Positions 51,142-59,705 of a stretch of DNA of 64,000 nucleotides are shown one piece after another. Source of the stretch: Thiohalomonas denitrificans (GTDB lineage: Bacteria; Pseudomonadota; Gammaproteobacteria; Thiohalomonadales; Thiohalomonadaceae). The DNA lies in contig NZ_JAENYR010000009.1 in NCBI RefSeq assembly GCF_016841685.1, positions 1 through 64,000 on the forward strand. Direction: 5' to 3'. Made by a program: the position numbers and the translations under genes. Under the pieces are notes generated by a model. That model was not told the DNA's origin, ran no database searches, and saw only the letters and a list, made by a program, of their open reading frames with translations. Every line of letters begins with the position of its first letter. Position 1 is the first letter of the stretch.

Positions 51142-52160
51142 AAGTGCCATTTGACATGAAACAGCACACTGGCACACCACGAACGGCCGACGACGTCCGT
51201 CTTTGCAACCTGGGCCGCGCGGTGCTTGAGACCGAGGCCCATGCAGTAGCCTGTCTGGCGGAGCGTCTTGATGGTGAATTCGCCACTGCATGCCGACTGA
51301 TGTTGGCCTGTGAAGGGCGGGTGGTAGTCACGGGCATGGGAAAATCGGGCCATATCGGGGCCAAAATTGCCGCCACCCTGGCCAGCACCGGCACTCCGGC
51401 CTTTTTCGTGCATCCCGGCGAAGCCAGCCATGGTGATCTGGGGATGATCACGCCCAAGGACCTAGTGCTGGCGCTGTCGAATTCCGGGGAAACCGACGAA
51501 CTGCTGACCATCCTGCCGCTCATCAAGCGGCTGGCCGTTCCGATGATCGCCTTTACCGGAAAACCGGCTTCACGTCTTGCGCAGACCGCAACCGTGCACA
51601 TCGACGTCTCGGTGGAAAAAGAGGCGTGTCCGCTGGGTCTGGCGCCGACGGCCAGTACCACTGCGACCCTGGCCATGGGCGATGCCATGGCCGTGGCCCT
51701 GCTGGAGTCACGTGGCTTTACCGCCGAGGATTTCGCCCGTTCTCATCCGGCGGGCACACTGGGCCGGCGTCTGCTGTTGCGAATCGAGGATTTGATGCAT
51801 ACCGGTGAAGCATCGCCGCGGGTCCATGAAAAGGCACGCCTTTCCGAGGCACTGGTGGAGATGACCCAGAAGGGCCTGGGAATGACCTCGGTCGTAGATG
51901 CCGAAGAGCGGCTGATCGGCATCTTCACCGATGGCGACCTGCGCCGCCTTTTGGACCACGGCGACTTCCATTTTTCCAACTTGCCGATTGCCGAGGTCAT
52001 GCACCAGGGCGGCATCACCGCCCGCCCCGCCATGTTGGCCGCGGAGGCTTTGAAGATAATGGAGTCCGGCAAGATCAACGCGTTACCGGTGGTGGACGAT
52101 GAGGGAAAGCTGCTGGGCGCGCTCAATATGCACGATCTGCTGCGGGCCGGCGTGGTATAG
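51132..52160 (+). CDS. kdsD: Arabinose-5-phosphate isomerase KdsD
   Basis: 342 aa. It converts ribulose 5-phosphate to arabinose 5-phosphate for KDO. An N-terminal SIS domain (VVVTGMGKSGHIGAKIAATLASTGTPAFFVHPGEASHGDLGM in outline) is followed by two CBS domains (from about residue 215). ATG 51132 overlaps the HMA gene; ATG 51156 (MKQHTGTP) is an alternative. Confidence 0.96.
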   Translation: MALKVPFDMKQHTGTPRTADDVRLCNLGRAVLETEAHAVACLAERLDGEFATACRLMLACEGRVVVTGMGKSGHIGAKIAATLASTGTPAFFVHPGEASHGDLGMITPKDLVLALSNSGETDELLTILPLIKRLAVPMIAFTGKPASRLAQTATVHIDVSVEKEACPLGLAPTASTTATLAMGDAMAVALLESRGFTAEDFARSHPAGTLGRRLLLRIEDLMHTGEASPRVHEKARLSEALVEMTQKGLGMTSVVDAEERLIGIFTDGDLRRLLDHGDFHFSNLPIAEVMHQGGITARPAMLAAEALKIMESGKINALPVVDDEGKLLGALNMHDLLRAGVV

Positions 52161-52172
52161 GCAGACGGGCAC

Positions 52173-52193
52173 CTAAGTCCGACAGGCTGCTAG
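52173..52193. mobile_element. Solo end of the MITE family
   Basis: TAAGTCCGACAGGCTGCTAG matches the right terminal repeat of the 41894-42060 element (AAGTCCGACAGGCTCCTGG) with few changes. No partner end is present, so it looks like a remnant in the kdsD-kdsC gap. Confidence 0.6.
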
Positions 52194-52222
52194 AACCTCG
52201 CGAACGAAGTGAGTAATTGATT

Positions 52223-52747
52223 ATGCAGGATATACTGGAAAAAGCCGCCCGAATCCGCCTGGTGATCTTTGATGTCGACGGTGTGCTGACCGATGGCAGT
52301 CTGTTCATCGGCGATGATGGCCAGGAATACAAGGCCTTCTATTCGCGTGACGGTCACGGCATGAAAATCCTGCAGGCCAGCGGCGTCGAGATCGGCATCA
52401 TCACCGGCCGCACCTCGGAAGTGGTCAGGCTGCGCATGGAAAGCCTCGGAATTCGGCACGTCTACCAGGGGCGTATGGAAAAACTTCCGGCCTTCGAGGA
52501 CCTGCTTGCAGCCACCGGAGTGCTTGCCGAAGAGGTCGCCTATGTGGGTGACGATATCATGGACCTTCCGGTCATGCGGCGGGTCGGTCTGGCAGTGGCG
52601 GTTCAGGACGCCCATACACTGGTCAAGAAACACAGTCACTGGGTCACCCCCAATGGAGGCGGCCGGGGCGCGGGCCGGGATACTTGTGAACTCATTATGG
52701 AGGCGCAGGGCACTCTGGACGCGCAGCTTGTTCCCTATCTGCGATGA
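52223..52747 (+). CDS. kdsC: KDO-8-phosphate phosphatase KdsC
   Basis: 174 aa from ATG 52223. It is a HAD-family phosphatase with the nucleophile Asp17 and acid Asp19 (FDVDGVLTDG) and the later YVGDDIMDLPVM. It releases KDO from KDO-8-phosphate. The frame also opens at TTG 52217. It overlaps lptC by four bases. Confidence 0.97.
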   Translation: MQDILEKAARIRLVIFDVDGVLTDGSLFIGDDGQEYKAFYSRDGHGMKILQASGVEIGIITGRTSEVVRLRMESLGIRHVYQGRMEKLPAFEDLLAATGVLAEEVAYVGDDIMDLPVMRRVGLAVAVQDAHTLVKKHSHWVTPNGGGRGAGRDTCELIMEAQGTLDAQLVPYLR

Positions 52748-53313
52748 ATCGTCGCGTTCTACTCTTGGTGTTATTCGCTTTGGGGGCTCTCCTGTTGAGC
52801 AACTGGCTCTCCCGGCAGGCTGAAGACAAGCGAGAGAGGCGTGAACAGGTCCGTCGCCAGATTCCCGATTACTTTCTGACGGATTTCACCGCCACCACAA
52901 TGGGACCGAAAGGTCAGCCCGAGTACCGGCTCTCTGCCATGCGTATGGAGCACTATCCTGATACGGATACGGCCGTGCTAATGCAGCCGCGTATCCTGCT
53001 CTATGGGGATGGTGAGGCAAACTGGCATGCCCGCGCCGATGGCGGCCGGGTAGGCCCCGGGGGCGAAGTGGTGTACCTTAACGGCAATGTGGAAATCCAT
53101 CAGCCGGGCGAAACCGGCAGCCCTCCACGCATGTTGGAAACCGAGCATATCCAGATATACCCGCAGAAGAATTATGCGGAGACCGATGCCCCGGTAACGA
53201 TCACGGGACCGCAGACTCAAATCGATGGAGTGGGAATGCGGGCTTACTTTGTGCAACAGCGTCTTGAACTGCTTTCCGAGGTGACTGGAACCCATGAACC
53301 GATCCGCCGCTAA
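52744..53313 (+). CDS. lptC: LPS export protein LptC
   Basis: 189 aa. An N-terminal membrane helix (about 4-19) anchors the beta-jellyroll (DYFLTDFTATTMGPKGQPEYRLSA). LptC links LptBFG to LptA. Its last 20 bases overlap lptA. Confidence 0.94.
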   Translation: MNRRVLLLVLFALGALLLSNWLSRQAEDKRERREQVRRQIPDYFLTDFTATTMGPKGQPEYRLSAMRMEHYPDTDTAVLMQPRILLYGDGEANWHARADGGRVGPGGEVVYLNGNVEIHQPGETGSPPRMLETEHIQIYPQKNYAETDAPVTITGPQTQIDGVGMRAYFVQQRLELLSEVTGTHEPIRR

Positions 53314-53803
53314 TCTATTCTGGCTCCTGCTAGTGTTCGCCCCATCCATTGCATGGGCGCTCTCCAGCGATCGCGAACAGCCGATCCATATTCGTGCCGC
53401 CAGCGTCGAGATCAACGAAAAAACCGGAGTCAGTGTCTACACCGGCGATGTCAATGTAACCCAGGGCAGTATGGAACTCACCGCCGAAGAGTTGATTGTC
53501 TATCACGAAAACGGTGAGGTAAATCGCATGGAGGGTGAAGGCAAACCCGCCACCTTCCGACAGCAGCCGGACGGGGCCGCACACGAGGTGCGCGGCGAGG
53601 CACTGCGCATCGAATACGATGCCGATGCCGAGAAGGCCTATCTTGTCGGGCAAGGCCATGTCTGGCGGGGCAATGATGAATTTCTGGGCGAACGTATTGT
53701 CTTCGATACCGTAGAAAGCATCGTTCACGCCACCAGCGGCGATGATGATCGGGTGCGCGCAGTAATCCAGCCCAGAAAGGACAAGGAGAATGATTCGCCA
53801 TGA
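53294..53803 (+). CDS. lptA: LPS periplasmic bridge protein LptA
   Basis: 169 aa. The signal peptide ([22 protein letters not shown]) precedes the OstA-like beta-jellyroll ([21 protein letters not shown]). LptA polymers bridge the periplasm from LptC to LptD. It overlaps lptB by four bases. Confidence 0.95.
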   Translation: MNRSAANLFWLLLVFAPSIAWALSSDREQPIHIRAASVEINEKTGVSVYTGDVNVTQGSMELTAEELIVYHENGEVNRMEGEGKPATFRQQPDGAAHEVRGEALRIEYDADAEKAYLVGQGHVWRGNDEFLGERIVFDTVESIVHATSGDDDRVRAVIQPRKDKENDSP

Positions 53804-54546
53804 CCGCTCCAGCCGCGCAGCCGGCACGTCTGGCCGGACTCGGGCTGGCCAAACAGTATCGTTCCAAAACCGTAGTCGACGACGTTTCTGTCGAAATCTA
53901 CAGCGGCGAAGTGGTCGGACTGCTCGGTCCCAACGGCGCCGGCAAAACCACCTGCTTTTACATGATCGTGGGGCTCGTTCCCTGTGATGCCGGGCATATC
54001 CTTCTCGACGAGGAGGATCTCACCCGCCATCCCATGCACCGCCGGGCACGCCGGGGTGTCGGCTACCTTCCGCAGGAGGCATCCATCTTTCGCAAGCTCA
54101 CTGTTGCCGAAAACATCCTGGCGATCCTTGAAACGCGAGCGGATCTGGAACGCAGCGAGCGCGGGGACCACCTGGAATCGCTCCTGGAGGAGCTGCATAT
54201 TACCCATATCCGCAACAATGTCGGCATGAGCCTGTCAGGGGGTGAGCGGCGGCGGGTCGAAATTGCCCGGGCACTCGCCACCGAACCCCGATTTATCCTT
54301 CTGGATGAGCCGTTCGCCGGCGTGGACCCGATTTCGGTAATCGATATCCAGGGCATCATCAAGCACCTTCAGGAACGCGGTATCGGCGTACTGATAACCG
54401 ACCACAACGTTCGCGAAACGCTGGGAATCTGTGATCGCGGTTACATTCTCAACCAGGGCCGGGTGATCGCCCAGGGAAATCCCGACCAGCTGTTGTCCAA
54501 TCAACAGGTGCGGGACGTGTACCTGGGCCAGCACTTCCGGCTCTGA
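53800..54546 (+). CDS. lptB: LPS export ATPase LptB
   Basis: 248 aa. ABC ATPase with Walker [10 protein letters not shown], signature [14 protein letters not shown] and Walker [14 protein letters not shown], ending with the LptB-typical [12 protein letters not shown]. It energises LPS extraction by LptFG, which are encoded elsewhere. A 267-bp gap without clear features follows before rpoN. Confidence 0.97.
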   Translation: MTAPAAQPARLAGLGLAKQYRSKTVVDDVSVEIYSGEVVGLLGPNGAGKTTCFYMIVGLVPCDAGHILLDEEDLTRHPMHRRARRGVGYLPQEASIFRKLTVAENILAILETRADLERSERGDHLESLLEELHITHIRNNVGMSLSGGERRRVEIARALATEPRFILLDEPFAGVDPISVIDIQGIIKHLQERGIGVLITDHNVRETLGICDRGYILNQGRVIAQGNPDQLLSNQQVRDVYLGQHFRL

Positions 54547-54813
54547 GGCACGGACGGGGACAACGGCAGCGACAAGCAAAATTACTGCCAAAACCATGAA
54601 GTATCCGTTAGACTGCCTCAGTCCCGTGTCGGCCCGAATGGTTCACAAATTACACGCGCCCTCGTTTGCCTTTGTCCGCACCAGGGATGTTTCTCAGTCG
54701 GCCGTAGCTACCAATAAGCCACTCCGTCGGAAAGTCCCATGTGCGAACCATATCCTGCGCGACCATCGCGCGAATTTACAAAACATCGAGGCTAGGGATT
54801 TCGCAGTGTCGCC

Positions 54814-56283
54814 ATGAAGCAATCGCTACAACTCCGTCTAGGCCAGAACCTCACCATGACGCCGCAATTGCAGCAGGCGATCCGCATGCTGCAATTGTCG
54901 ACCCTGGAATTGCAGATAGAGGTACAGCAGGCCCTCGAATCCAACCTGATGCTCGAGGAGACTGAAGAGCCCGAGGAGGAGAGCGAAGCGCGGGATGCCG
55001 AAAGGGAGGAAGCGGATGCCGCCCGGGAGTCCGACGAAAAGACGGATGACATTCGACTCGATGAAGATGCCGGCATGCCGGACGAGCTCCCGGTGGACAG
55101 TGCCTGGGAGGACGTCTACGAGACACTCTCCACCACGCCAGCATCATCCGGCGATGACGATGATCGTCCTGTGGACTATGGCGACACCCGCTCCGAAAGC
55201 CTCCGCGAACACCTGCTCTGGCAGATGCAGATGACACCGATGTCAGAGGTCGACCAAACCATCGCCGAGGCAATTATCGATGCTGTGAGCGATGATGGCC
55301 TCCTGACGCTGCCGCTCGAAGAGATTCACGAAGGGCTGGTGCGCCAGGATGCGGAGATCGAATTCGACGAAGTGGAAGCCGTTCTGCACCGGGTGCAGAA
55401 TTTTGATCCGCCCGGAGTGGCCGGCCGTGATCTGCGGGAAACCCTGCTCCTCCAGGCCCGACAGCTCGAGACACGCAACCCGCGCCTGAAAATGGCCATC
55501 CGATTGCTTGAGGATTTTTTCGAGCTGCTCGCCAAACGCGACTACAACCAGCTCAAACGGCGCCTGAAGGTGGATGAAGAAGAGCTGCTTGCCGTGATTC
55601 GTGTTATACAGTCGCTCAATCCACGGCCCGGCAGTACCATTGGTGCAGCGAATTCGGAATACGTGATACCGGACGTGATTGTCCGTAAACTCAAGGGGCA
55701 CTGGCGAGTGGAGCTGAATCCCGAAACGGCACCCCGGCTGCGCGTCAACGCCCAGTATGCGGCCCTGATCAAGAAGATGGAAAACAGAAGCGATTCCACG
55801 ACCCTGAAAAACCACCTTCAGGAGGCGCGCTGGTTTATCAAGAGCCTCCAGAGCCGCAACGAGACTCTGCTACGGGTTGCGACCGCAATCGTAAAGCATC
55901 AACAAGAGTTCCTGGAACGGGGCGAGGTTGGCATGAAAGCCATGGTGCTGCACGATATCGCCGAGGAGCTCGCGCTGCACGAATCCACCATTTCGCGCGT
56001 CACCACCCGCAAATACATGCATACCCCACGGGGTATCTTCGAACTCAAGTACTTCTTTTCCAGCCATGTCGGCACAGCCGACGGTGGCGAGGCTTCCTCC
56101 ACCGCAATTCGAGCCTTGATCAAACAGCTGGTTGCCGATGAAAATGCGGCAAAACCACTGAGTGACAGTAAAATTACCACCCTTCTCGGAGAGAAGGGGA
56201 TTAAAGTGGCCCGCCGCACGGTGGCGAAATACCGGGAGGCGATGGCCATCCCCCCATCCAACGAACGCAAACGCCTGGCCTGA
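54814..56283 (+). CDS. rpoN: RNA polymerase sigma-54 factor RpoN
   Basis: 489 aa. The N-terminal region I (MKQSLQLRLGQNLTMTPQLQQAIRMLQ) binds enhancer-binding proteins, an acidic region II follows (about 50-100), and the C-terminal RpoN box ARRTVAKYRE begins near residue 466. It recognises -24/-12 promoters. The order lptB-rpoN-hpf-ptsN-rapZ is highly conserved. Confidence 0.98.
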   Translation: MKQSLQLRLGQNLTMTPQLQQAIRMLQLSTLELQIEVQQALESNLMLEETEEPEEESEARDAEREEADAARESDEKTDDIRLDEDAGMPDELPVDSAWEDVYETLSTTPASSGDDDDRPVDYGDTRSESLREHLLWQMQMTPMSEVDQTIAEAIIDAVSDDGLLTLPLEEIHEGLVRQDAEIEFDEVEAVLHRVQNFDPPGVAGRDLRETLLLQARQLETRNPRLKMAIRLLEDFFELLAKRDYNQLKRRLKVDEEELLAVIRVIQSLNPRPGSTIGAANSEYVIPDVIVRKLKGHWRVELNPETAPRLRVNAQYAALIKKMENRSDSTTLKNHLQEARWFIKSLQSRNETLLRVATAIVKHQQEFLERGEVGMKAMVLHDIAEELALHESTISRVTTRKYMHTPRGIFELKYFFSSHVGTADGGEASSTAIRALIKQLVADENAAKPLSDSKITTLLGEKGIKVARRTVAKYREAMAIPPSNERKRLA

Positions 56284-56314
56284 TCGGCCAGGCTCAATAC
56301 GAAAGGAGCGTACC

Positions 56315-56629
56315 ATGCAACTCAACGTTACCGGTCACCACGTGGACATCACCCCGGCCCTTCGGGACTATGTTTCTTCCAAGCTTGAACGCCTGGAGCG
56401 TCACTTCGATCATGTAACCAATGTCCACGTTATCCTTACGGTCGAGAAACTGTCTCAAAAAGCGGAGGCGACCATCAATATCACCGGTAACCAGCTGTTT
56501 GCAGATGCCGAGGACGAGGACATGTATGCCGCCATCGATGCACTGGTGGACAAGCTGGACCGGCAGATCCGACGCCACAAGGACAAGGTCACCGATCACC
56601 ACCGTAACGAAGGCGCCGCCTTTAAATAG
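56315..56629 (+). CDS. hpf: Ribosome hibernation promoting factor HPF, short form
   Basis: 104 aa. The ribosome-binding fold (MQLNVTGHHVDITPALRDYV; DMYAAIDALVDKLDRQIRRHKDK) is complete, without the long C-terminal dimerisation domain. HPF promotes 100S ribosome formation in resting cells. AAAGGAGCG precedes the ATG. It follows rpoN by 31 bp. Confidence 0.96.
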   Translation: MQLNVTGHHVDITPALRDYVSSKLERLERHFDHVTNVHVILTVEKLSQKAEATINITGNQLFADAEDEDMYAAIDALVDKLDRQIRRHKDKVTDHHRNEGAAFK

Positions 56630-56655
56630 TCCCCTGAGGAGCTTCAATAGACATC

Positions 56656-57111
56656 ATGGAACTAGCCGATTTGTTATCTCCCAGTCGCGTCAGCACCGGC
56701 CTGCCGGCTGCCAGCAAAAAACGCGCCTTAGAGGAACTGAGTGGCCTGATGGCTGCCGAGGATCCTGCGTTGACGCAGAAGGATATCTTCGACAGCCTGC
56801 TCTCACGGGAGCGACTTGGCAGTACCGGCCTGGGCCATGGAGTGGCCATTCCCCACGGGCGGCTGAAGAAGAGCCAGCGGGTGCTTGCCGCCTTTGTACG
56901 GCTTGAAAATGCCGTCGACTACGACGCCGTGGATCACGAGCCGGTGGATCTGATGTTTGCTCTTCTCGTACCCGAAGAATCGACTGATGAGCACCTGCAA
57001 TTGCTGTCGCAATTGGCCCAGATGTTCAGCGATCCTGAACTCCTGGACCGACTGCGCAGTGCCGGCGATTCCGACTCGCTCTATCGGTTGATTAAAAACT
57101 GGCAGCCCTAA
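56656..57111 (+). CDS. ptsN: PTS IIA-like nitrogen-regulatory protein PtsN
   Basis: 151 aa. The EIIA-Ntr fold has the phospho-acceptor histidine in VAIPHGR (His67). It takes phosphate from HPr/NPr and acts as a regulator, for example of potassium uptake, in other bacteria. The last base is shared with the hprK start. Confidence 0.95.
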   Translation: MELADLLSPSRVSTGLPAASKKRALEELSGLMAAEDPALTQKDIFDSLLSRERLGSTGLGHGVAIPHGRLKKSQRVLAAFVRLENAVDYDAVDHEPVDLMFALLVPEESTDEHLQLLSQLAQMFSDPELLDRLRSAGDSDSLYRLIKNWQP

Positions 57112-58046
57112 TGACCTCCCGGCCGGTCACCACCGATAGCCTGTACGATGCTCATCATGAGCGCCTCAAGCTGCGCTGGCTGGCCGGTCCGCGCGGGGCC
57201 GGACGTCCCGTGCTACAGGCGGAGGACACGGAAACCTCGCTGATCGGACACCTCAATTTTATCCACCCGCACCGCATTCAGGTGATCGGCCATGCCGAAC
57301 TCGACTACCTGCACGGACTCGGAAAAAACTCGTACGAAGATACCCTGGCCCTCCTCTTCTCCGGCGATAGCGCCATCGTCATCATTGCCGAAGATCAACC
57401 GCCACCCCGACGGATGCTGGAACTGGCCGAACAGAAGGAAATACCGCTGCTGGGCACCACCAAAAGCAGCGAGAGAGTCATCGACCACCTCAACTATTAC
57501 CTGACACACCTGCTGGCTGCCAAGACGATGCTGCACGGTGTCTTCATGGAGGTAATGGGCATCGGCGTACTGCTGACGGGCAAGTCGGCCATTGGCAAAA
57601 GCGAACTGGCCCTGGAACTCATAACCCGCGGCCACCGTCTTATTGCCGACGATGCTCCCGAATTCGTGCGAATCACCCCGGACATCCTCCAGGGACAGTG
57701 CCCCGAAGCCCTGCGAGACTTTCTGGAAGTCCGGGGCCTGGGGGTCCTCAATATCCGTGCCATGTTCGGCGACACCTCCGTCAAACGTCAGAAGTACCTG
57801 CGGTTGATCGTCCAGCTCACCGAGTTTCAGGAGCCGGAGGAGGCGGACCGGTTCACCGGTAGCCGTCGGATGGAGCGGATTCTCGAGATCGATGTTCCTG
57901 AAATTTGTCTGCCGGTCGCCCCCGGGCGCAATCTGGCGGTTCTGGTGGAGGCGGCTGCCCGCAACCACATCCTGTACCGTAACGGCTATGACGCTGCCGA
58001 AGACTTCATTGGTCGACAGCGCGAGTTGATGGAGAGAGAGCGGTGA
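57111..58046 (+). CDS. hprK: HPr kinase/phosphorylase HprK
   Basis: 311 aa. Walker A GKSAIGKS (157-164), the upstream catalytic His142 region (LHGVFMEV) and the signature EVRGLGVLNIRAMFG are intact. HprK phosphorylates Ser46 of HPr and reverses it. Its neighbour HPr has that serine. Found in many non-enteric proteobacteria; it supports a regulatory PTS. Confidence 0.96.
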   Translation: MTSRPVTTDSLYDAHHERLKLRWLAGPRGAGRPVLQAEDTETSLIGHLNFIHPHRIQVIGHAELDYLHGLGKNSYEDTLALLFSGDSAIVIIAEDQPPPRRMLELAEQKEIPLLGTTKSSERVIDHLNYYLTHLLAAKTMLHGVFMEVMGIGVLLTGKSAIGKSELALELITRGHRLIADDAPEFVRITPDILQGQCPEALRDFLEVRGLGVLNIRAMFGDTSVKRQKYLRLIVQLTEFQEPEEADRFTGSRRMERILEIDVPEICLPVAPGRNLAVLVEAAARNHILYRNGYDAAEDFIGRQRELMERER

Positions 58047-58903
58047 GACTCTTCGTTGTCAGTGGCACTTCGGGAGCCGGCAAGAGCGTAGTCCTGCACG
58101 CACTGGAGGACGCAGGCTTCTACTGCATCGACAATTTGCCCATGGGGCTGCTCCCGGCCTTTGCCAAGGAACTGGTAAATGCGGGTAGCGAGAACTACCA
58201 GTATGCCGCCGTTGGTGTGGATGCTCGCGATCTTACGGGCGATTTGAGCAATTTTCCGCGGATCCTCGGTCGACTGGGTGAACTTGAGGTGGACTGCCGG
58301 GTAGTCTTCCTCGACGCAGACGACGCAACACTCATCAAGCGCTTTTCCGAGACGCGTCGACGCCACCCACTCACTGACGAACAACTGACCCTTGCGGATG
58401 CCATCCGCCACGAGCGGACCCGACTGGAACCGATCTCCACCCGGGCGGATCTGAAGTTCGATACCAGCCGCACCACCATCCACCAGCTGCGCGATTGGGT
58501 TTTGCAGCAATTGGGGGGGCCGCCGAGCGAGACCACCTCCCTGCTGTTCGAATCTTTTGGTTTCAAACACGGGATTCCGGTGGACGCCGATTTTGTCTTC
58601 GACGTAAGATGCCTGCCCAATCCCCACTGGGAACCCCATCTGCGGGCCCTTACCGGTCGTGATGAGGAGGTGGCCGCTTATCTGCAAGGCCACGAGGACG
58701 TCACTCATATGCTCGATGACATCGTCAACTTTCTGGACACCTGGCTGCCTCGTTTCGAGGCCGATCGCCGCAGCTATGTCACCGTCGCAGTCGGTTGTAC
58801 CGGCGGCCAGCACCGTTCAGTTTACCTGACCGAGCAGCTGGCCGAATGTTTCCGCCGCGCTTACCCACGGGTACTGACGCGGCATAGGGAGCTGGTGCAC
58901 TGA
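58043..58903 (+). CDS. rapZ: RNase adapter RapZ
   Basis: 286 aa. The N-terminal ATP/GTP-binding loop GTSGAGKS (8-15) and the C-terminal VGCTGGQHRSVYLTEQL are typical. In E. coli RapZ senses glucosamine-6-phosphate and steers GlmZ to RNase E. It overlaps hprK by four bases and shares one base with the EIIA gene. Confidence 0.96.
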   Translation: MRLFVVSGTSGAGKSVVLHALEDAGFYCIDNLPMGLLPAFAKELVNAGSENYQYAAVGVDARDLTGDLSNFPRILGRLGELEVDCRVVFLDADDATLIKRFSETRRRHPLTDEQLTLADAIRHERTRLEPISTRADLKFDTSRTTIHQLRDWVLQQLGGPPSETTSLLFESFGFKHGIPVDADFVFDVRCLPNPHWEPHLRALTGRDEEVAAYLQGHEDVTHMLDDIVNFLDTWLPRFEADRRSYVTVAVGCTGGQHRSVYLTEQLAECFRRAYPRVLTRHRELVH

Positions 58904-59313
58904 TGAATACGGGCCTTTTGATTATCGCGCATGATCAACTCGGCGCGGCCCTTCTCGAAACCGCATCCAATACCCTGGGCTGCTGTCCGATCAATGCGGA
59001 GGTCCTGCCGGTTTCGCGGGATCAGGATCCCGAGGCCCTGCGCATGGAGGCGCGGCGGCTCGCCGAGAGCCTGGACAAGGGTGATGGACTCCTGGTCCTG
59101 ACCGACATGTACGGTTCCACACCCGGCAATATCGCCTGCAGTCTGCTTGGGCGATCCGCCGTGCGTGTCGTTGCCGGGGTCAACCTGCCCATGCTTATCC
59201 GGGTATTCAATTATGCCAACATGGAACTCGATGCCCTGACAGCGAAAGCCCTGTCGGGGGGTCACGACGGCGTGCTGCTCTGCGAGGAACCCCTGGAGGC
59301 CAAACATGCCTGA
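58903..59313 (+). CDS. PTS EIIA component, mannose/fructose type
   Basis: 136 aa. The EIIA-Man fold starts MNTGLLIIAHDQLGAALLE with the phospho-acceptor His10. The conserved LTDMYGSTPGNIA follows. No EIIB, EIIC or EIID gene is nearby, so a regulatory role is likely. It overlaps the HPr gene by eight bases. Confidence 0.94.
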   Translation: MNTGLLIIAHDQLGAALLETASNTLGCCPINAEVLPVSRDQDPEALRMEARRLAESLDKGDGLLVLTDMYGSTPGNIACSLLGRSAVRVVAGVNLPMLIRVFNYANMELDALTAKALSGGHDGVLLCEEPLEAKHA

Positions 59314-59575
59314 ACGGGAAGTGGAGGTCGTCAACAAACTGGGCCTGCACGCCCGGGCGGCGGCCAAGTTCGTCAAGCTGGCGTCGGAGTTCGAATCCGA
59401 TGTCGGACTCGCCCGGGACGGCCGCAAGGTCAACGGCAAGAGCATTATGGGTGTGATGATGCTCGCCGCCGGAAAAGGGAGCCGCGTTACGCTCACGGCC
59501 GCCGGCCCTGATGAACAGCAGGCGCTGGACCGTCTGCAGTCGCTCTTCGAAGAACGCTTCGGCGAGGAGGTCTAG
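59306..59575 (+). CDS. HPr family phosphocarrier protein
   Basis: 89 aa. His15 (LGLHARAA) accepts phosphate from EI, and Ser46 (NGKSIMGVM) is the HprK target. Both are present, so both forms of phosphorylation are possible. It is similar to both HPr and NPr; the neighbours (HprK, EIIA-Ntr, EIIA-Man) fit a regulatory HPr. Confidence 0.96.
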   Translation: MPEREVEVVNKLGLHARAAAKFVKLASEFESDVGLARDGRKVNGKSIMGVMMLAAGKGSRVTLTAAGPDEQQALDRLQSLFEERFGEEV

Positions 59576-59688
59576 CAGCCACGGGGCTGTCGCTCGTAGG
59601 TCGGCCTCCAGGCCGACACCCGGTGGGGCTAAAAGTCGACCGATGTGGGTTGTCACCACTCGGTTCGCTGCCCTGGCAGACTGCTAGA
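59571..59688. repeat. Possible degenerate inverted-end element between HPr and EI genes
   Basis: TCTAGCAG at 59571-59578 and CTGCTAGA at 59681-59688 are inverted, and TCTAGCAG matches the MITE end seen at 52173-52193. Inside, GTCGGCCT (59600-59607) and AGGCCGAC (59610-59617) form a strong hairpin. The left end covers the HPr stop codon. Confidence 0.4.
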
Positions 59689-59705
59689 CACGGGAGATTT
59701 CGACC

